From: Mycolicibacter terrae
Lineage (GTDB): Bacteria > Actinomycetota > Actinomycetes > Mycobacteriales > Mycobacteriaceae
DNA length: 64,000 bases
Reading direction: 5' to 3'
Assembly: GCF_010727125.1 (NCBI RefSeq)
Contig: NZ_AP022564.1
Span: 2,108,001 to 2,172,000, forward strand
The notes below the pieces were generated by a model. It was not told the origin of the DNA, did not search any database, and saw nothing but the letters and a program-made list of their open reading frames with translations. The stretch's first letter is position 1. The number at the start of each line of letters is the position of its first letter. Of the stretch, positions 33,853 through 43,565 are shown piece after piece. The translations under genes and the position numbers were made by a program.

Positions 33853-33858
33853 AGTCTA
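33853..33858 (-). promoter_or_regulatory. Leaderless -10 (TAGACT) of the FAAL gene
   Basis: TAGACT on the minus strand, 7 nt, then ATG 33845, without Shine-Dalgarno sequence. Confidence 0.45.
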
Positions 33859-33985
33859 AGTGCCCGCGAAACCGCGGCCCGGAAGCATCCGTGGTGCGGC
33901 GTGGTTGCAGCTAAACGATGGGTTGCGCAGACGCGGCCTGTCGCTTCCCGCTTTTTCCCCGTGACCGCAAAGGACGCCCACCACG

Positions 33986-34861
33986 ATGGAGTTAGGCATA
34001 CATTTCGTCGATTTTCAGCCCGGTGACCCGGCCCGGCTCGGACCGGTGCTGGCCGGAGCCGCCGCCGCGGCCGAAGAAGCCGGCGCAGCGATGTTCACCA
34101 TGCAGGACCACTTCTTTCAGATGGAACAACTCGGCCGCGCCCAGGATCCCTTTCTGGAGTGCTACACCGCACTGGCCTTTGTCGCCGGTCAGACCCGCAG
34201 CATCCCACTCGGTGTGCTGGTGACCGGGGTCACCTATCGCCACCCCGGCGTACTGGCCAAAACCGCTGCCACATTGGATGTTTTGTCGGGCGGCCGCTTC
34301 ATCTTCGGTCTCGGGACCGGCTGGTACGAGCGCGAACACGCCGGTCTCGGTGTGCCGCTTCCGCCACTGAGCGACCGATTCGAGATGGTGGAAGAGACGC
34401 TGCAGATCTGCAAGCAGATGTGGAGTGCGAACGACGGACCGTACCGCGGCAAGCACTACCAGCTGGCCGAGACCATCTGCGAGCCGCGGCCGACAACGCA
34501 GCCACCGGTTCTGATCGGCGGTGGCGGCGAGAAGAAGACGCTGCGACTGGCCGCCCGCTATGCCGACATATGGAACCGCAACGGCACGGTGCTGCGGCCC
34601 GACGATCTGAGCCGCAAGATCGATGTGCTGCGACGCCACTGCGATGAAATCGGCCGCGACCCGGCTGAGATCCGCAAGACCGTCGGACTGTTCGCCGACC
34701 CGTTCACCGATCTCGACGACTATCTGCGGACCGTGGACTACTGCGCCGGCTTGGGTTTCGACCTCGTCCACACCGGACCGCTCCCGGGCAACCCCGACCC
34801 GATCGGCTTCGTACGCCGACTCGGCGACGAGTTGGCACCCAGGTTGGCCCAGATCGGCTGA
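33986..34861 (+). CDS. F420-dependent luciferase-like oxidoreductase (TIGR03560-like)
   Basis: A 291-residue LLM-class enzyme: ELGIHFVDFQPGDP, AMFTMQDHFFQMEQLG, PLGVLVTGVTYRHPGVLAKTAATLDVLSGGRFIFGLGTGW and PPVLIGGGGEKKTLRLAARYADIWN are all standard for F420-dependent oxidoreductases of mycobacteria. The function is F420H2-dependent reduction (or F420-linked oxidation) of an unknown small molecule. ATG 33986 lies in a GC-rich leader without strong ribosome-binding sequence. It is divergent from FAAL and convergent with the TetR gene 16 bp away. Confidence 0.88.
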   Translation: MELGIHFVDFQPGDPARLGPVLAGAAAAAEEAGAAMFTMQDHFFQMEQLGRAQDPFLECYTALAFVAGQTRSIPLGVLVTGVTYRHPGVLAKTAATLDVLSGGRFIFGLGTGWYEREHAGLGVPLPPLSDRFEMVEETLQICKQMWSANDGPYRGKHYQLAETICEPRPTTQPPVLIGGGGEKKTLRLAARYADIWNRNGTVLRPDDLSRKIDVLRRHCDEIGRDPAEIRKTVGLFADPFTDLDDYLRTVDYCAGLGFDLVHTGPLPGNPDPIGFVRRLGDELAPRLAQIG

Positions 34862-34877
34862 TGCACCGGCGAACCCG

Positions 34878-35546
34878 CTACTCCGCGCTCCCGCCATGCG
34901 GGGTGTTCGCCGCGCAGACAGCAGGCAGGATGAGCGTGTCGATGACGCTCCGGATGAACTTCGCGTCGACGCTCTGACCGTTGATGGCCCGCATCAGGCC
35001 CATTCCCGTCAAGGCGTCGGCGATCAGCGACCAATCCCGATCGTGCGCGAGCTCGCCGCGCGCCACCGCCTGTTGCAGGATGGCCGTCACCATGCGCCTG
35101 CCCTTGAGGATCATCAAGTCGTCGAGGGCTGCGGTGAGGTGTCGATCATGCATCGCCTCCATCGCCACCCGCAGGATCAGATCGTTGGGGATCCGCTCAC
35201 TGTCGTTGCGCGCCACACGGTCGACCAGCGCGTCGAAATCACCGGCGAGGCTGCCGGTATCCGGGGCATCATCGTCGATGAGGTCGGGCCGCCAGTACAC
35301 CAGCGCATCGGTGATCAACGCAGCTTTCGACGACCAGCGGCGGTATATCGCGGCCTTGCCCACTCCGGCTCGGGTCGCGACGTCGTTCATGTTCGTGCCG
35401 CCATAACCGTTCTCCGTCAACGCGGCCAGCGCGGCATCGAGAATCGCCGAGTCACGCGAGCGATCGAGCCGACCGTCGGTGCGTCGGCGCAGGTGCGATC
35501 TCGTGACTGACCTATGGGCCGACCCGGCGACCGACACCTCCATCAC
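34878..35546 (-). CDS. TetR family regulator next to mmpL
   Basis: A 222-residue TetR protein. The HTH is SAILDAALAALTENGYGGTNMNDVATRAGVGKAAIYRRWSSK, followed by a helical ligand domain (TetR-C type with LDDLMILKGRRMVTAILQQAVARGEL). It is the last gene of the leftward mmpS-mmpL-tetR unit, 26 bp after the mmpL stop, so it is a likely local repressor of that pump. The codons before the HTH are Arg-rich; ATG 35546 is not backed by a good ribosome-binding site. Confidence 0.88.
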   Translation of the reverse strand: MMEVSVAGSAHRSVTRSHLRRRTDGRLDRSRDSAILDAALAALTENGYGGTNMNDVATRAGVGKAAIYRRWSSKAALITDALVYWRPDLIDDDAPDTGSLAGDFDALVDRVARNDSERIPNDLILRVAMEAMHDRHLTAALDDLMILKGRRMVTAILQQAVARGELAHDRDWSLIADALTGMGLMRAINGQSVDAKFIRSVIDTLILPAVCAANTPHGGSAE

Positions 35547-35572
35547 CAGCTTTCATGATCGGTTCGCGATAC

Positions 35573-38467
35573 TCACGCAGTTGTTGTCGGTATGGGCGCG
35601 GTGTCATCTCCGCGCTCCGCCGGCCTCGGTTCGGGTCCGCTAGAGCCATGCCTGGCGATCTCAAAGGTGTTGAGCGGCCACCAGAACCAACGACCCAACG
35701 CCGCAGCAATCGATGGCGTCATGAACGCCCGCACCATCAACGTGTCGATGATCAGGCCGATACCGATAGTCGTACCGAGCTGACCGACCACGCGCAGGTC
35801 ACTGACGATCATCGCCATCATGGTGAAAGCGAACACCAGGCCGGCTGCGGTGACGACGCGTCCGGTGGCCCCCACGCCTCGGATGATGCCGGTGTTGAGC
35901 CCGGCGTGTATCTCTTCTCTGAGTCGCGACACCAGCAGCAGGTTGTAGTCCGAACCCACTGCCAGCAGGATCACCATCGACAACGGGATCACGATCCACT
36001 GCACGCCCAGGCCCAGGATGTCCTGCCAGAGCAACACCGATATCCCACACGCGATGCCCAGCGACGCAGCGACCGTGCCGACGATCACGACGGCGGCCAC
36101 CACGCTGCGGGTGATGACCAGCATGATCGCGAAGATCAGGATCAGCGACGCGATGAGCACGATCATCAGGTCGATCACGACACCGTCCTGCATGTCGGCG
36201 TACAGCGATGCGGTACCGGCGATCGAGACTTTCGCGCTGGCCAGCGGGGTGCCCTTGAGGGCGTCCGCGACGACATCTTTGAGGTCCCGGACGTGTGCGA
36301 TGCCCTCCACCGAGGCGGGGTCGCCCTGGTGGGTGATGATCATTCGGACCGACTTGTGATCCGGCGACATGAACATCTTGATGCCACGCTTGAAGTCGGG
36401 ATTGTCGAACACATCCGGCGGCAGATAGAAGAAGTCATCGCTCTTGGCCTGATCGAAGTACAGCCCGATCTCGGTGGCGCCCTTGGCCAGTTCCTGTTGT
36501 TGGGCCTGAGTGCCGGCCATGGTGCTGTGAGTCGCGATCATCATGTCGTGCATCTTGTTCATCGAGTCGATGTTCTCCCGCAGCACCGGCAGCATCTGCG
36601 GCATCAACTCGTCCAGGCGGTCGATGTCGATGGTGAGACTCTGGATCTGTTCCGCGAGTTGGTCAATACCGTCCATGGTGTCGAAGATCGACCGGAGCGA
36701 CCAACAGATCGGGATGTCGTAGCAGTGCGGCTCCCAGTAGAAGTAGTTGCGAAACACCCGGAAGAAATCATCGAAATCGGCGATGTTATCCCGCAATTCA
36801 GCGGTGGTATCGGCCATCACGTGCGTCTTGCCCGCCATGCTGTGGGTGGTTTCGCTGGTCTCCCTCATGATCGTGTACATGCGTTCCAGGCTGGCGGCGG
36901 TCTTTGCCATCTCGTCGGCCTGTTCGAGCAGTTGCGCCGCGTTGTCGTTGTTGAACTTCGCGGCCTGCAGCGTGCCGGCATTCTGCGCGCCGAGCAGGAA
37001 CGGGATGGAGCTGTGCTCGATCGGTGAGCCCAGTGGGCGGGTGATGGTCTGCACCCGGTCGATGCCCCGCATCCGGAAGACGTGCTTGGCGACCTTTTCG
37101 ATCACCAACATGTCCGACGGCGTACGCAGGTCATGATCGGTCTCGAGCATCAACAGTTCGGGGTTCATCCGAGCCTGGGAGAAATGCCGGTCCGCGACGG
37201 CCATGGCCAGGTTGGCGGGCATATCGGCGGGAGTGAATTTCTGGTCGTTGTACTGCGGCACATAGGTCAACAGGCTGACGAAACCTACGACGGCGACCAT
37301 GCCGGTCAGCAGGATGATCGGAATGGGCCAGCGAACCGTGCTGGTTCCGACCTTGCGCCAGTTGCGCGTCGAGAGATTCTGTCTGGGGTCGAGCAGTCCG
37401 AACCTCGATGCCACGGTGAGCACCGCCGGCGCCAGCGTCAGTGCTGCGGCGATGACCACCAGAATCGCGATCGCGCAGGGCGGCCCCATGGTCTGGAAGT
37501 AGGGCAACGTCGTCATGCCGAGGCACATCAAGGCGCCGACAATGGTCAGCCCGGACCCCAGGATGACGTGCGAGACGCCGCTGTAGGCGACATAGAACGC
37601 GTCATCGCGCTCAAGGCCGTTCGCTCTCTCCTCGTGATACCGGCCAAGGAGAAAGATCAGGTAATCGGTTATCGCGGCAATGGACAACATCGTCACCATG
37701 CTCACCGCATACGGGGTCAGGCCGACGATGTTCACGTTGCCGGCCGCGGCCGTAACACCCATCGCGGCAAACAATCCCAGCCCGATGACAAACATCGACA
37801 CCAGCATCGTGATCACCGAGCGGTAGATGGTCAGCAGCATCACGATGATGATGGCGACAGACACCAACTCCAGCCTCGACATACTTTGATGCCCGGCGAC
37901 GCTGGTGTCGGCATTGAGGACGGTGTTGCCCGCGACGTGGGCCTTGATACCCGGCGGCGGGTCGACCGAGGCGACGATGTCACGTACGGCGGCGACCGAC
38001 TCGTGGCTTTCGGTGGTGCCCTGCGAGCCGTCGAGGAAGATCTGCACGTAGGCGGACTTACCGTCCACACTCTGTGAGCCCGCCGCGGTCAGCGGATCGC
38101 TCCAGAAGTCCTGAACGTTCTGCACGTGCTTGCGGTCAGCTTCGAGCTTGGCGACGATCTCGTCGTAGAACTTGTGCGCGGCATCGCCGAGATGGTCCTC
38201 AGACTCCAGCACGACCATCGCCGTGGAGTCCGAATCGTACTGCTGGAATACCTTGCCGATGTTGAGCATCGCCACGTACGACGGTGCACCCGTGGGGCTG
38301 ATCGGGACCGACCGGGTGGCAGCGACCTTGCCCAGTGACGGGACCACGGTGCCCAGCACGACCGCGACGAGCACCCAGAACAGGATGATCGGCACCGAGA
38401 AGATCCGAACCATCCGGCCTAAGAAGGGTCGGTGCGGGCGATGCGGCGCCGCGCCGTGGTCGCTCAT
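35573..38467 (-). CDS. MmpL family RND transporter (second)
   Basis: A 964-residue MmpL. TM1 is VRIFSVPIILFWVLVAVVLGTVV, first porter domain to about residue 185, then TM2-6 including ITDYLIFLLGRYHEE, the long second porter domain (400-760) with the YFYWEPHCYDIPICW segment shared with the other MmpL, and the TM7-12 block with [17 protein letters not shown]. It is clearly homologous to but distinct from the MmpL at 27975. ATG 38467 overlaps the mmpS stop (ATGA); a start 30 codons earlier is rejected because it lies within mmpS. A tetR gene follows in the same operon. Cargo unknown. Confidence 0.94.
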   Translation of the reverse strand: MSDHGAAPHRPHRPFLGRMVRIFSVPIILFWVLVAVVLGTVVPSLGKVAATRSVPISPTGAPSYVAMLNIGKVFQQYDSDSTAMVVLESEDHLGDAAHKFYDEIVAKLEADRKHVQNVQDFWSDPLTAAGSQSVDGKSAYVQIFLDGSQGTTESHESVAAVRDIVASVDPPPGIKAHVAGNTVLNADTSVAGHQSMSRLELVSVAIIIVMLLTIYRSVITMLVSMFVIGLGLFAAMGVTAAAGNVNIVGLTPYAVSMVTMLSIAAITDYLIFLLGRYHEERANGLERDDAFYVAYSGVSHVILGSGLTIVGALMCLGMTTLPYFQTMGPPCAIAILVVIAAALTLAPAVLTVASRFGLLDPRQNLSTRNWRKVGTSTVRWPIPIILLTGMVAVVGFVSLLTYVPQYNDQKFTPADMPANLAMAVADRHFSQARMNPELLMLETDHDLRTPSDMLVIEKVAKHVFRMRGIDRVQTITRPLGSPIEHSSIPFLLGAQNAGTLQAAKFNNDNAAQLLEQADEMAKTAASLERMYTIMRETSETTHSMAGKTHVMADTTAELRDNIADFDDFFRVFRNYFYWEPHCYDIPICWSLRSIFDTMDGIDQLAEQIQSLTIDIDRLDELMPQMLPVLRENIDSMNKMHDMMIATHSTMAGTQAQQQELAKGATEIGLYFDQAKSDDFFYLPPDVFDNPDFKRGIKMFMSPDHKSVRMIITHQGDPASVEGIAHVRDLKDVVADALKGTPLASAKVSIAGTASLYADMQDGVVIDLMIVLIASLILIFAIMLVITRSVVAAVVIVGTVAASLGIACGISVLLWQDILGLGVQWIVIPLSMVILLAVGSDYNLLLVSRLREEIHAGLNTGIIRGVGATGRVVTAAGLVFAFTMMAMIVSDLRVVGQLGTTIGIGLIIDTLMVRAFMTPSIAAALGRWFWWPLNTFEIARHGSSGPEPRPAERGDDTAPIPTTTA

Positions 38468-38895
38468 ACCGACTTCACCAGGCAGTAGATGAACGGTTTG
38501 ACGGTGTCGGTGCTGGTCCGGTCGTCGCGCACCTTGTCGTCGACCGTCACCCGGCACCGAAGGTCACTGACATGGCGATCACCTTGAGCGATGATGTTGG
38601 CCGACATCGACGGTAGCGTCGTCACGATCGTGAACGACCAAGGCAGTGAGGCGTTTTCGATCAGATTGGGTTGGCCGTTCTCGTCAAGGTAGTTCAGGTT
38701 CGCGGTCCCGCCCGTCCCGGTGACCTCGTAGGTGATGTGCTTCGGATTGAAGTTCTCGGTGATTGCGGAACCCTCCGCCAAGTTCGGGCCTTGGTGGCCC
38801 AGGGTCGCGCGAATGCGGACAATGGCATACCCGCCCAGCGCGACGACGACCACCAGCAGCAGAGGAATCCAGAACCGCCTCAACACTCGAAACAC
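38464..38895 (-). CDS. MmpS family membrane protein (second)
   Basis: A 143-residue MmpS with one TM helix (FWIPLLLVVVVALGGYAIVRI) and an exported domain: KHITYEVTGTGGTANLNYLDENG, LPWSFTIVTTLPS and the C-terminal YCLVKSV. Start codon GTG 38895 has GGAGG upstream at 11 nt. It overlaps mmpL by four bases. MmpS proteins assist their MmpL partner. The gap 38896-39071 upstream holds no gene I can support. Confidence 0.92.
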   Translation of the reverse strand: MFRVLRRFWIPLLLVVVVALGGYAIVRIRATLGHQGPNLAEGSAITENFNPKHITYEVTGTGGTANLNYLDENGQPNLIENASLPWSFTIVTTLPSMSANIIAQGDRHVSDLRCRVTVDDKVRDDRTSTDTVKPFIYCLVKSV

Positions 38896-39071
38896 CCGGC
38901 GTGCGCCTCCGCTCTTTCGTCTGGCCCGGACGCGGGACGGACCGACTCAGCCGAGAAGATCAACTCCCCCACCCATGCGGAACCCGAGTTCCGTCACCGC
39001 GACGGTCGTTAGACTACCTCACTTGTCGGCATGGCCTGCGACAGAAGCTCCGACCGGCCTGACCAGTGAGA

Positions 39072-39452
39072 TCACATCGACGATTCGTGCAGCGCCAGGC
39101 TGACGAAGACGTAACCCATGCAGATCAGCAGATTCAACGCGGCGAGCATCAGCCCGGCCACGATGAGCGCGTGCACCAGGCGGCGCCGGTTGCGCTGGGC
39201 CCGGGCCAGCCGCTGCTCGCGTTTCACCGCGGTCGCGGCGAGCGCGAACATGTAGTCGATCGACTCCGCCGATGCCAGCGGCATCCCGGCCGCCATCTCA
39301 CGCAGGCGGGCGGCCGGGATCTGGACGCCGACACCGGCGAAGCGCCGGCTCATCCGTCGGGCCCCCCAGCGGCCGACCGGTCGGTCCACCGAAGCGATGC
39401 GCTGCGGCGGCTGACCCGAGGGGCTGTCCCAACGGTCTGACCGGGCCGTCAT
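39072..39452 (-). CDS. Conserved mycobacterial membrane protein
   Basis: A 126-residue protein of unknown function: an N-terminal soluble part with Arg-rich turns (RPVGRWGARRMSRRFAGVGVQIPAARLREMAAGMPLASAES), then a helix YMFALAATAVKREQRLARAQRNRRRL and one C-terminal TM helix HALIVAGLMLAALNLLICMGYVF. It is divergent from icl2, and from memory M. tuberculosis has a short unknown gene (Rv1914c) at that place. TATGGT is 8 nt before ATG 39452. Its role cannot be read from sequence. Confidence 0.68.
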   Translation of the reverse strand: MTARSDRWDSPSGQPPQRIASVDRPVGRWGARRMSRRFAGVGVQIPAARLREMAAGMPLASAESIDYMFALAATAVKREQRLARAQRNRRRLVHALIVAGLMLAALNLLICMGYVFVSLALHESSM

Positions 39453-39682
39453 AACTGTTAACCATAGCCACGAACGCAGGCGAATCCACCTGCTTCACGC
39501 AAGTTCCGGGGCATCGTCCGCGGCGTACGGAAGATGTATGGCGAAACTGCGCTATCCCACAGCCAGCGACGGCACAATACTGGGGAGTAACACGTGCGAA
39601 CCCGGCGGTCCAGCGAGGCTCGACGAAGGAGAGCCGAAGCTGGAACCGCCGCACGAACCGGCGCGAACAGGAGCGTAATTCC

Positions 39683-41983
39683 ATGACGACCATCGAAACG
39701 ACCACGGCGGCGAGCGCACCGGTCCAACCAGATGTCGACGCCGATATCGTGGCGACACAGCAATACTTCGACAGCCCGCGTTTCGAAGGCATCACCCGCC
39801 TCTACACCGCCCGCCAGGTCGTCGAGCAGCGTGGCACCATCCCGGCCGACTACCCGGTGGCCCGTGAGGCGGCGACCGCTTTCTACGCCCGGCTGCGTGA
39901 GCTGTTCGCCGCAAAGAAGAGCATCACCACATTCGGGCCGTACTCGCCGGGCCAGGCGGTGGTGATGAAGCGGGTCGGCATCGAGGGCATCTATCTGGGC
40001 GGCTGGGCGACGTCGGCCAAGGGGTCCATCTCCGAAGACCCGGGCCCGGACCTGGCCAGCTACCCGCTGAGTCAGGTGCCCGACGAGGCAGCCGGGCTGG
40101 TGCGGGCGCTGCTCACCGCTGACCGAAACCAGCAGTACATGCGTTTGCGAATGACCGACGAGCAGCGTGCCGCAACCCCGGCCGTGGACTACCGGCCGTT
40201 CATCATCGCCGACGCCGACACCGGGCACGGCGGTGATCCGCACGTGCGCAACCTGATCCGGCGCTTCGTGGAAGCCGGTGTCCCCGGCTACCACATCGAA
40301 GACCAGCGCCCCGGCACCAAAAAGTGCGGGCATCAGGGCGGCAAGGTGCTGGTGCCCTCGGACGAGCAGATCAAGCGCCTGAACACCGCCCGGTTCCAGT
40401 TGGACATGATGGGTGTCCCCGGCATCATCGTGGCGCGCACCGACGCCGAGGCGGCCAACCTCGTCGAGAGTCGCTCCGACGAGCGCGATCAGCCGTTCAT
40501 CCTGGGCACCACGAACCTGAAGATCCCTTCTTATAAAGCCTGTTTCCTGGCGATGACCCGACGTTTCCACTCCTCGGGCATCACCGAGATCAACGGCCAC
40601 CTGCTCTACGCCCTGCCGGAGGGCGAGTACGCCGAGGCCGACGCCTGGCTGGAACGCCAGGGCATCACCGCGCTGATCACCAAGGCCGCGCAGGGCTGGC
40701 GCAGTGACGGACGGCAATCGGTGGACGCCGTCTTCGATGAGATCGAGTCGGCGTTCGTGGAGGCTTGGCAGAACGATGCCGGGCTGATGACGTTCGGCGA
40801 TGCCGTCGCCGAGATGCTGGACTTCGCCGAGCGCGAGGGCGAACCGAAGGAGATGACCGCTGCGCAGTGGCGGGAATTCGCCGCCACCGCACCGTTTTAC
40901 ACCGCGCGGGCCAAGGCCGCGGAGTTGAATGCCGACCCGGGCTGGGACTGCGACCGGGCGAAAACCCCTGAGGGCTACTTCCAGGTGCGCGGCGGCATCC
41001 CGTATGCGATCGCCAAGTCGCTGGCCGCCGCCCCGTTCGCCGACATCCTGTGGATGGAGACCAAGACCGCCGACCTGGCCGAGGCCCGGGAGTTCGCCGA
41101 GGCCATCCACGCGGTGTACCCCGACCAGATGCTGGCCTACAACCTGTCCCCCTCGTTCAACTGGGACACCACCGGCATGACCGACGACCAGATGCGGGCC
41201 TTCCCCGCCGAGATCGGCAAGCTGGGCTTCGTCTTCAACTTCATCACCTACGGCGGACACCAGGTAGACGGCGTGGCTTCCGAGGAGTTCGCGGCAACCC
41301 TGCTGCAGGACGGCATGCTGGCGCTGGCCCGCCTGCAGCGCAAGATGCGGCTCGTCGAGTCGCCCTACCGGACACCGCAGACCCTGGTCGGCGGGCCGCG
41401 CAGCGATGCGGCGCTGGCCGCGTCGTCCGGCCGCACCGCCACCACCAAGGCGATGGGCGCCGGCTCCACCCAGCATCAGCACCTGGTGCAGACCGAGGTG
41501 CCCAAGAAGCTGCTGGAGGACTGGCTGGCGTTGTGGAGTGAGCACTATCAGCTCGGCGAGAAGCTGCGGGCGCAGCTACGCCCGACCCGGCCCGGCTCCG
41601 ATGTGCTCGAACTCGGGATCTACGGCGACGGCGAGGAGAAGCTGGCCAACGTGATCGTCGACCCGATCAAGGACCGGCACGGCCGCAGCATCCTGACCGT
41701 GCGGGACCAGAACACCTTCTCGGAGAAGCTGCGGCAGAAGCGCCTGATGGATCTGACCCACCTGTGGCTGATCCACCGATTCAAAGCTGCCGCAGTGCAC
41801 TACGTCACGCCCACCCAGGACAACCTGTACCAGACCGAGAAGATGAAGGAGCACGGCATCTTCAGCAGCGTGAACCAGGAGGTCGGCGAGATCATCGTCG
41901 CCGATGTGAACCAGCCGCGCATCGACGAACTGCTGGCACCGGATCGGGTGGCGCTGGGCAAGCTGATCAGCAAAGACGCCTGA
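39683..41983 (+). CDS. aceA: Isocitrate lyase 2 (long form)
   Basis: A 766-residue isocitrate lyase. The catalytic signature KKCGH is at residues 213-217 (nucleophile Cys215), preceded by [15 protein letters not shown] and [12 protein letters not shown]. The length and the extra C-terminal domain from about residue 600 are those of mycobacterial Icl2, which cleaves isocitrate (and 2-methylisocitrate) in the glyoxylate and methylcitrate cycles during growth on fatty acids or sterols. M. tuberculosis H37Rv has this gene split (aceAa/aceAb); here it is whole. AGGAG precedes ATG 39683 at 9 nt. It converges on the HD gene with 3 bp between stops. Confidence 0.96.
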   Translation: MTTIETTTAASAPVQPDVDADIVATQQYFDSPRFEGITRLYTARQVVEQRGTIPADYPVAREAATAFYARLRELFAAKKSITTFGPYSPGQAVVMKRVGIEGIYLGGWATSAKGSISEDPGPDLASYPLSQVPDEAAGLVRALLTADRNQQYMRLRMTDEQRAATPAVDYRPFIIADADTGHGGDPHVRNLIRRFVEAGVPGYHIEDQRPGTKKCGHQGGKVLVPSDEQIKRLNTARFQLDMMGVPGIIVARTDAEAANLVESRSDERDQPFILGTTNLKIPSYKACFLAMTRRFHSSGITEINGHLLYALPEGEYAEADAWLERQGITALITKAAQGWRSDGRQSVDAVFDEIESAFVEAWQNDAGLMTFGDAVAEMLDFAEREGEPKEMTAAQWREFAATAPFYTARAKAAELNADPGWDCDRAKTPEGYFQVRGGIPYAIAKSLAAAPFADILWMETKTADLAEAREFAEAIHAVYPDQMLAYNLSPSFNWDTTGMTDDQMRAFPAEIGKLGFVFNFITYGGHQVDGVASEEFAATLLQDGMLALARLQRKMRLVESPYRTPQTLVGGPRSDAALAASSGRTATTKAMGAGSTQHQHLVQTEVPKKLLEDWLALWSEHYQLGEKLRAQLRPTRPGSDVLELGIYGDGEEKLANVIVDPIKDRHGRSILTVRDQNTFSEKLRQKRLMDLTHLWLIHRFKAAAVHYVTPTQDNLYQTEKMKEHGIFSSVNQEVGEIIVADVNQPRIDELLAPDRVALGKLISKDA

Positions 41984-41986
41984 GGA

Positions 41987-42637
41987 TTACTCCGGCCAGC
42001 TGTTGGCTAGGATCATCTCGACGAAGTCGCCACGGACGAACGACGGGTCGTAGTGGGCGAGCACATCGGCGTTCACCGTGCCGAATGTGCTGTCCGGGCG
42101 GTGCCTGACGCCTTCGGTGAAGGCATGCAGGATACGGCGTTTGAAGTCGGGCCGCGGGTGCGCGGCGGTCACCGCGGCAAGCTGATCGGCGGGGAGATCG
42201 TCACGGCCGATGCCCTGCACATCGGTCTCGACGCCGGCAGTGACCAGCGCGATCTCCGGGTCGAGGAACTCCGATACGCCCGGGGTGGTGTGCAAAGCGA
42301 TGCTCAACCACACCTTGCGGGCATCGGCTTGGTCGACACCGCGCTCCAGCAGGAAATCCCGTGCCGCGTTCGCGCCGTCGACCTCGAAACGCAGGGCCGA
42401 GGTGCTGCGGCGCGGCTCGGTCAGGCCCAGATCGTGAAACATAGCCCCCACGTAGAGCAGTTCCAGGTCGGGAACCAGCCCGCGACGCTGCCCCTGTAGC
42501 GCGCCGAAGAAGAACACCCGGCGTGAATGGTGATACAGCAGATCGTCCTCGACGTCGCGGATGAACTCGGTGGCCTCCCGCACCAGCGCGGTGTCGGGGA
42601 TCAACACTCCTGCAACGGTTTCCAGTGCTTTGGTCAT
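41987..42637 (-). CDS. HD-domain protein (cyanamide hydratase-like)
   Basis: A 216-residue HD-superfamily protein. The metal motif is DLLYHHSRRVFFFG (His) followed by AMFHDLGLTE (HD), and KVWLSIALHTTPG carries a further His; a last Asp is near LAHYDPSF. It resembles cyanamide-hydratase/HD-type phosphohydrolases with unknown substrate. GGGAG stands 9 nt before ATG 42637; the longer frame runs into the SDR gene upstream. It is 34 bp downstream of that gene on the same strand, so they are cotranscribed. Confidence 0.83.
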   Translation of the reverse strand: MTKALETVAGVLIPDTALVREATEFIRDVEDDLLYHHSRRVFFFGALQGQRRGLVPDLELLYVGAMFHDLGLTEPRRSTSALRFEVDGANAARDFLLERGVDQADARKVWLSIALHTTPGVSEFLDPEIALVTAGVETDVQGIGRDDLPADQLAAVTAAHPRPDFKRRILHAFTEGVRHRPDSTFGTVNADVLAHYDPSFVRGDFVEMILANSWPE

Positions 42638-42671
42638 TGGTACCACTCCCTTTCGTTTTCGCTGCGTGTGC

Positions 42672-43394
42672 TTAGCCGGCGACACTTCCGCCGCCGTCCG
42701 CCCGGATGATCTGCCCGGTGATGTACCCGGCGTCCTCGTCCAACAGGATGCAGATCGCATGTGCGATCTCCGCCGGCTTTCCGACGCGACGCATCGGAAT
42801 GTTCTGCAGGAATGCCTTTTCCCGCTCCGAGCCGACCGGGCTGCGCTCCCGGTACATCTCGGTCTCCGTGGGGCCGGGCGCCACCGCGTTCACGGTGATT
42901 CCCGTCTCGGCGAGTTCCCGCGCCCAGATCCGGGTGCAGGTTTCCAGCGCCGCCTTCGCCGCCGCGTACGGTGTCCGCTCCGGGGTGCCCAGCGTGGTCA
43001 GGCTTGTGACGTTGACGATGCGGCCCCATCCGCGGTCGATCATGCCCGGCAGTACCGCCTGAACCACCTGCACCGCCGTGCGCACGTTGAGGTCGTAGGT
43101 CTCAAACAGGTGATCGAGGTCGATCGACCCGAGTCGGCCGAAGTGCGCGAAGCCCACGTTGTTGACCACCGCGTCGACCGTGCCGCCGGCGAGAATCTCA
43201 TCCAGTGTGTGCGCGGTTGCTACGCGGTCGGCCAAGTCCACCGGATGGAACGGACCCGGAAAGCTCTCGGGTGCGGTGCGGGCGATCCCGATCGGTTGAA
43301 CTCCGCGCGAGGCGAGGCGGTCGGCGACCGCCCGCCCGATTCCCTTGGAAGCGCCGGTGATCAAAACCCGTCGGTCCGGCCTGTTCTCGGGCAT
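42672..43394 (-). CDS. SDR family oxidoreductase (FabG-like)
   Basis: A 240-residue classical short-chain dehydrogenase: VLITGASKGIGRAVADRL (TGxxxGIG), NNVGFAHFG in place of NNAG, VTSLTTLGTPERTPYAAAKAAL (S...YxxxK) and GPTETEMYRERSP. NAD(P)H-dependent reduction of a ketone or the reverse is expected. GAGAGGAG precedes ATG 43394; the frame is open upstream without support. It is the first gene of the operon with the HD protein. Confidence 0.9.
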   Translation of the reverse strand: MPENRPDRRVLITGASKGIGRAVADRLASRGVQPIGIARTAPESFPGPFHPVDLADRVATAHTLDEILAGGTVDAVVNNVGFAHFGRLGSIDLDHLFETYDLNVRTAVQVVQAVLPGMIDRGWGRIVNVTSLTTLGTPERTPYAAAKAALETCTRIWARELAETGITVNAVAPGPTETEMYRERSPVGSEREKAFLQNIPMRRVGKPAEIAHAICILLDEDAGYITGQIIRADGGGSVAG

Positions 43395-43510
43395 CTGGTC
43401 TCCTCTCCATAACACTTCCATCCGATTCTGGTCGCCCAGCCGGCGATCCAGCCATGGCAGATGCGCCGTGGTTCCCACAGAATGCGACGCTGGGCTGCAA
43501 ATAAAAGGCG

Positions 43511-43548
43511 CACGGCCCGGGCGGTAGGTTCCTACCACCCGGGCCGTG
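43511..43548. terminator. Strong bidirectional hairpin terminator
   Basis: CACGGCCCGGG and CCCGGGCCGTG (43511-43521, 43538-43548) enclose a second stem GGTAGG-TT-CCTACC, making an almost perfect 17-bp hairpin. On the minus strand it is followed by GCGCCTTTTAT, a partial U-tract, 18 bp after the stop of the repeat-protein gene. Confidence 0.85.
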
Positions 43549-43565
43549 GCGACGGACCGGACTGC

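Noticed and set aside
39458..41545. 695-residue open frame antisense to icl2
   Set aside because: Shadow frame; no family features, and the plus strand is clearly isocitrate lyase.
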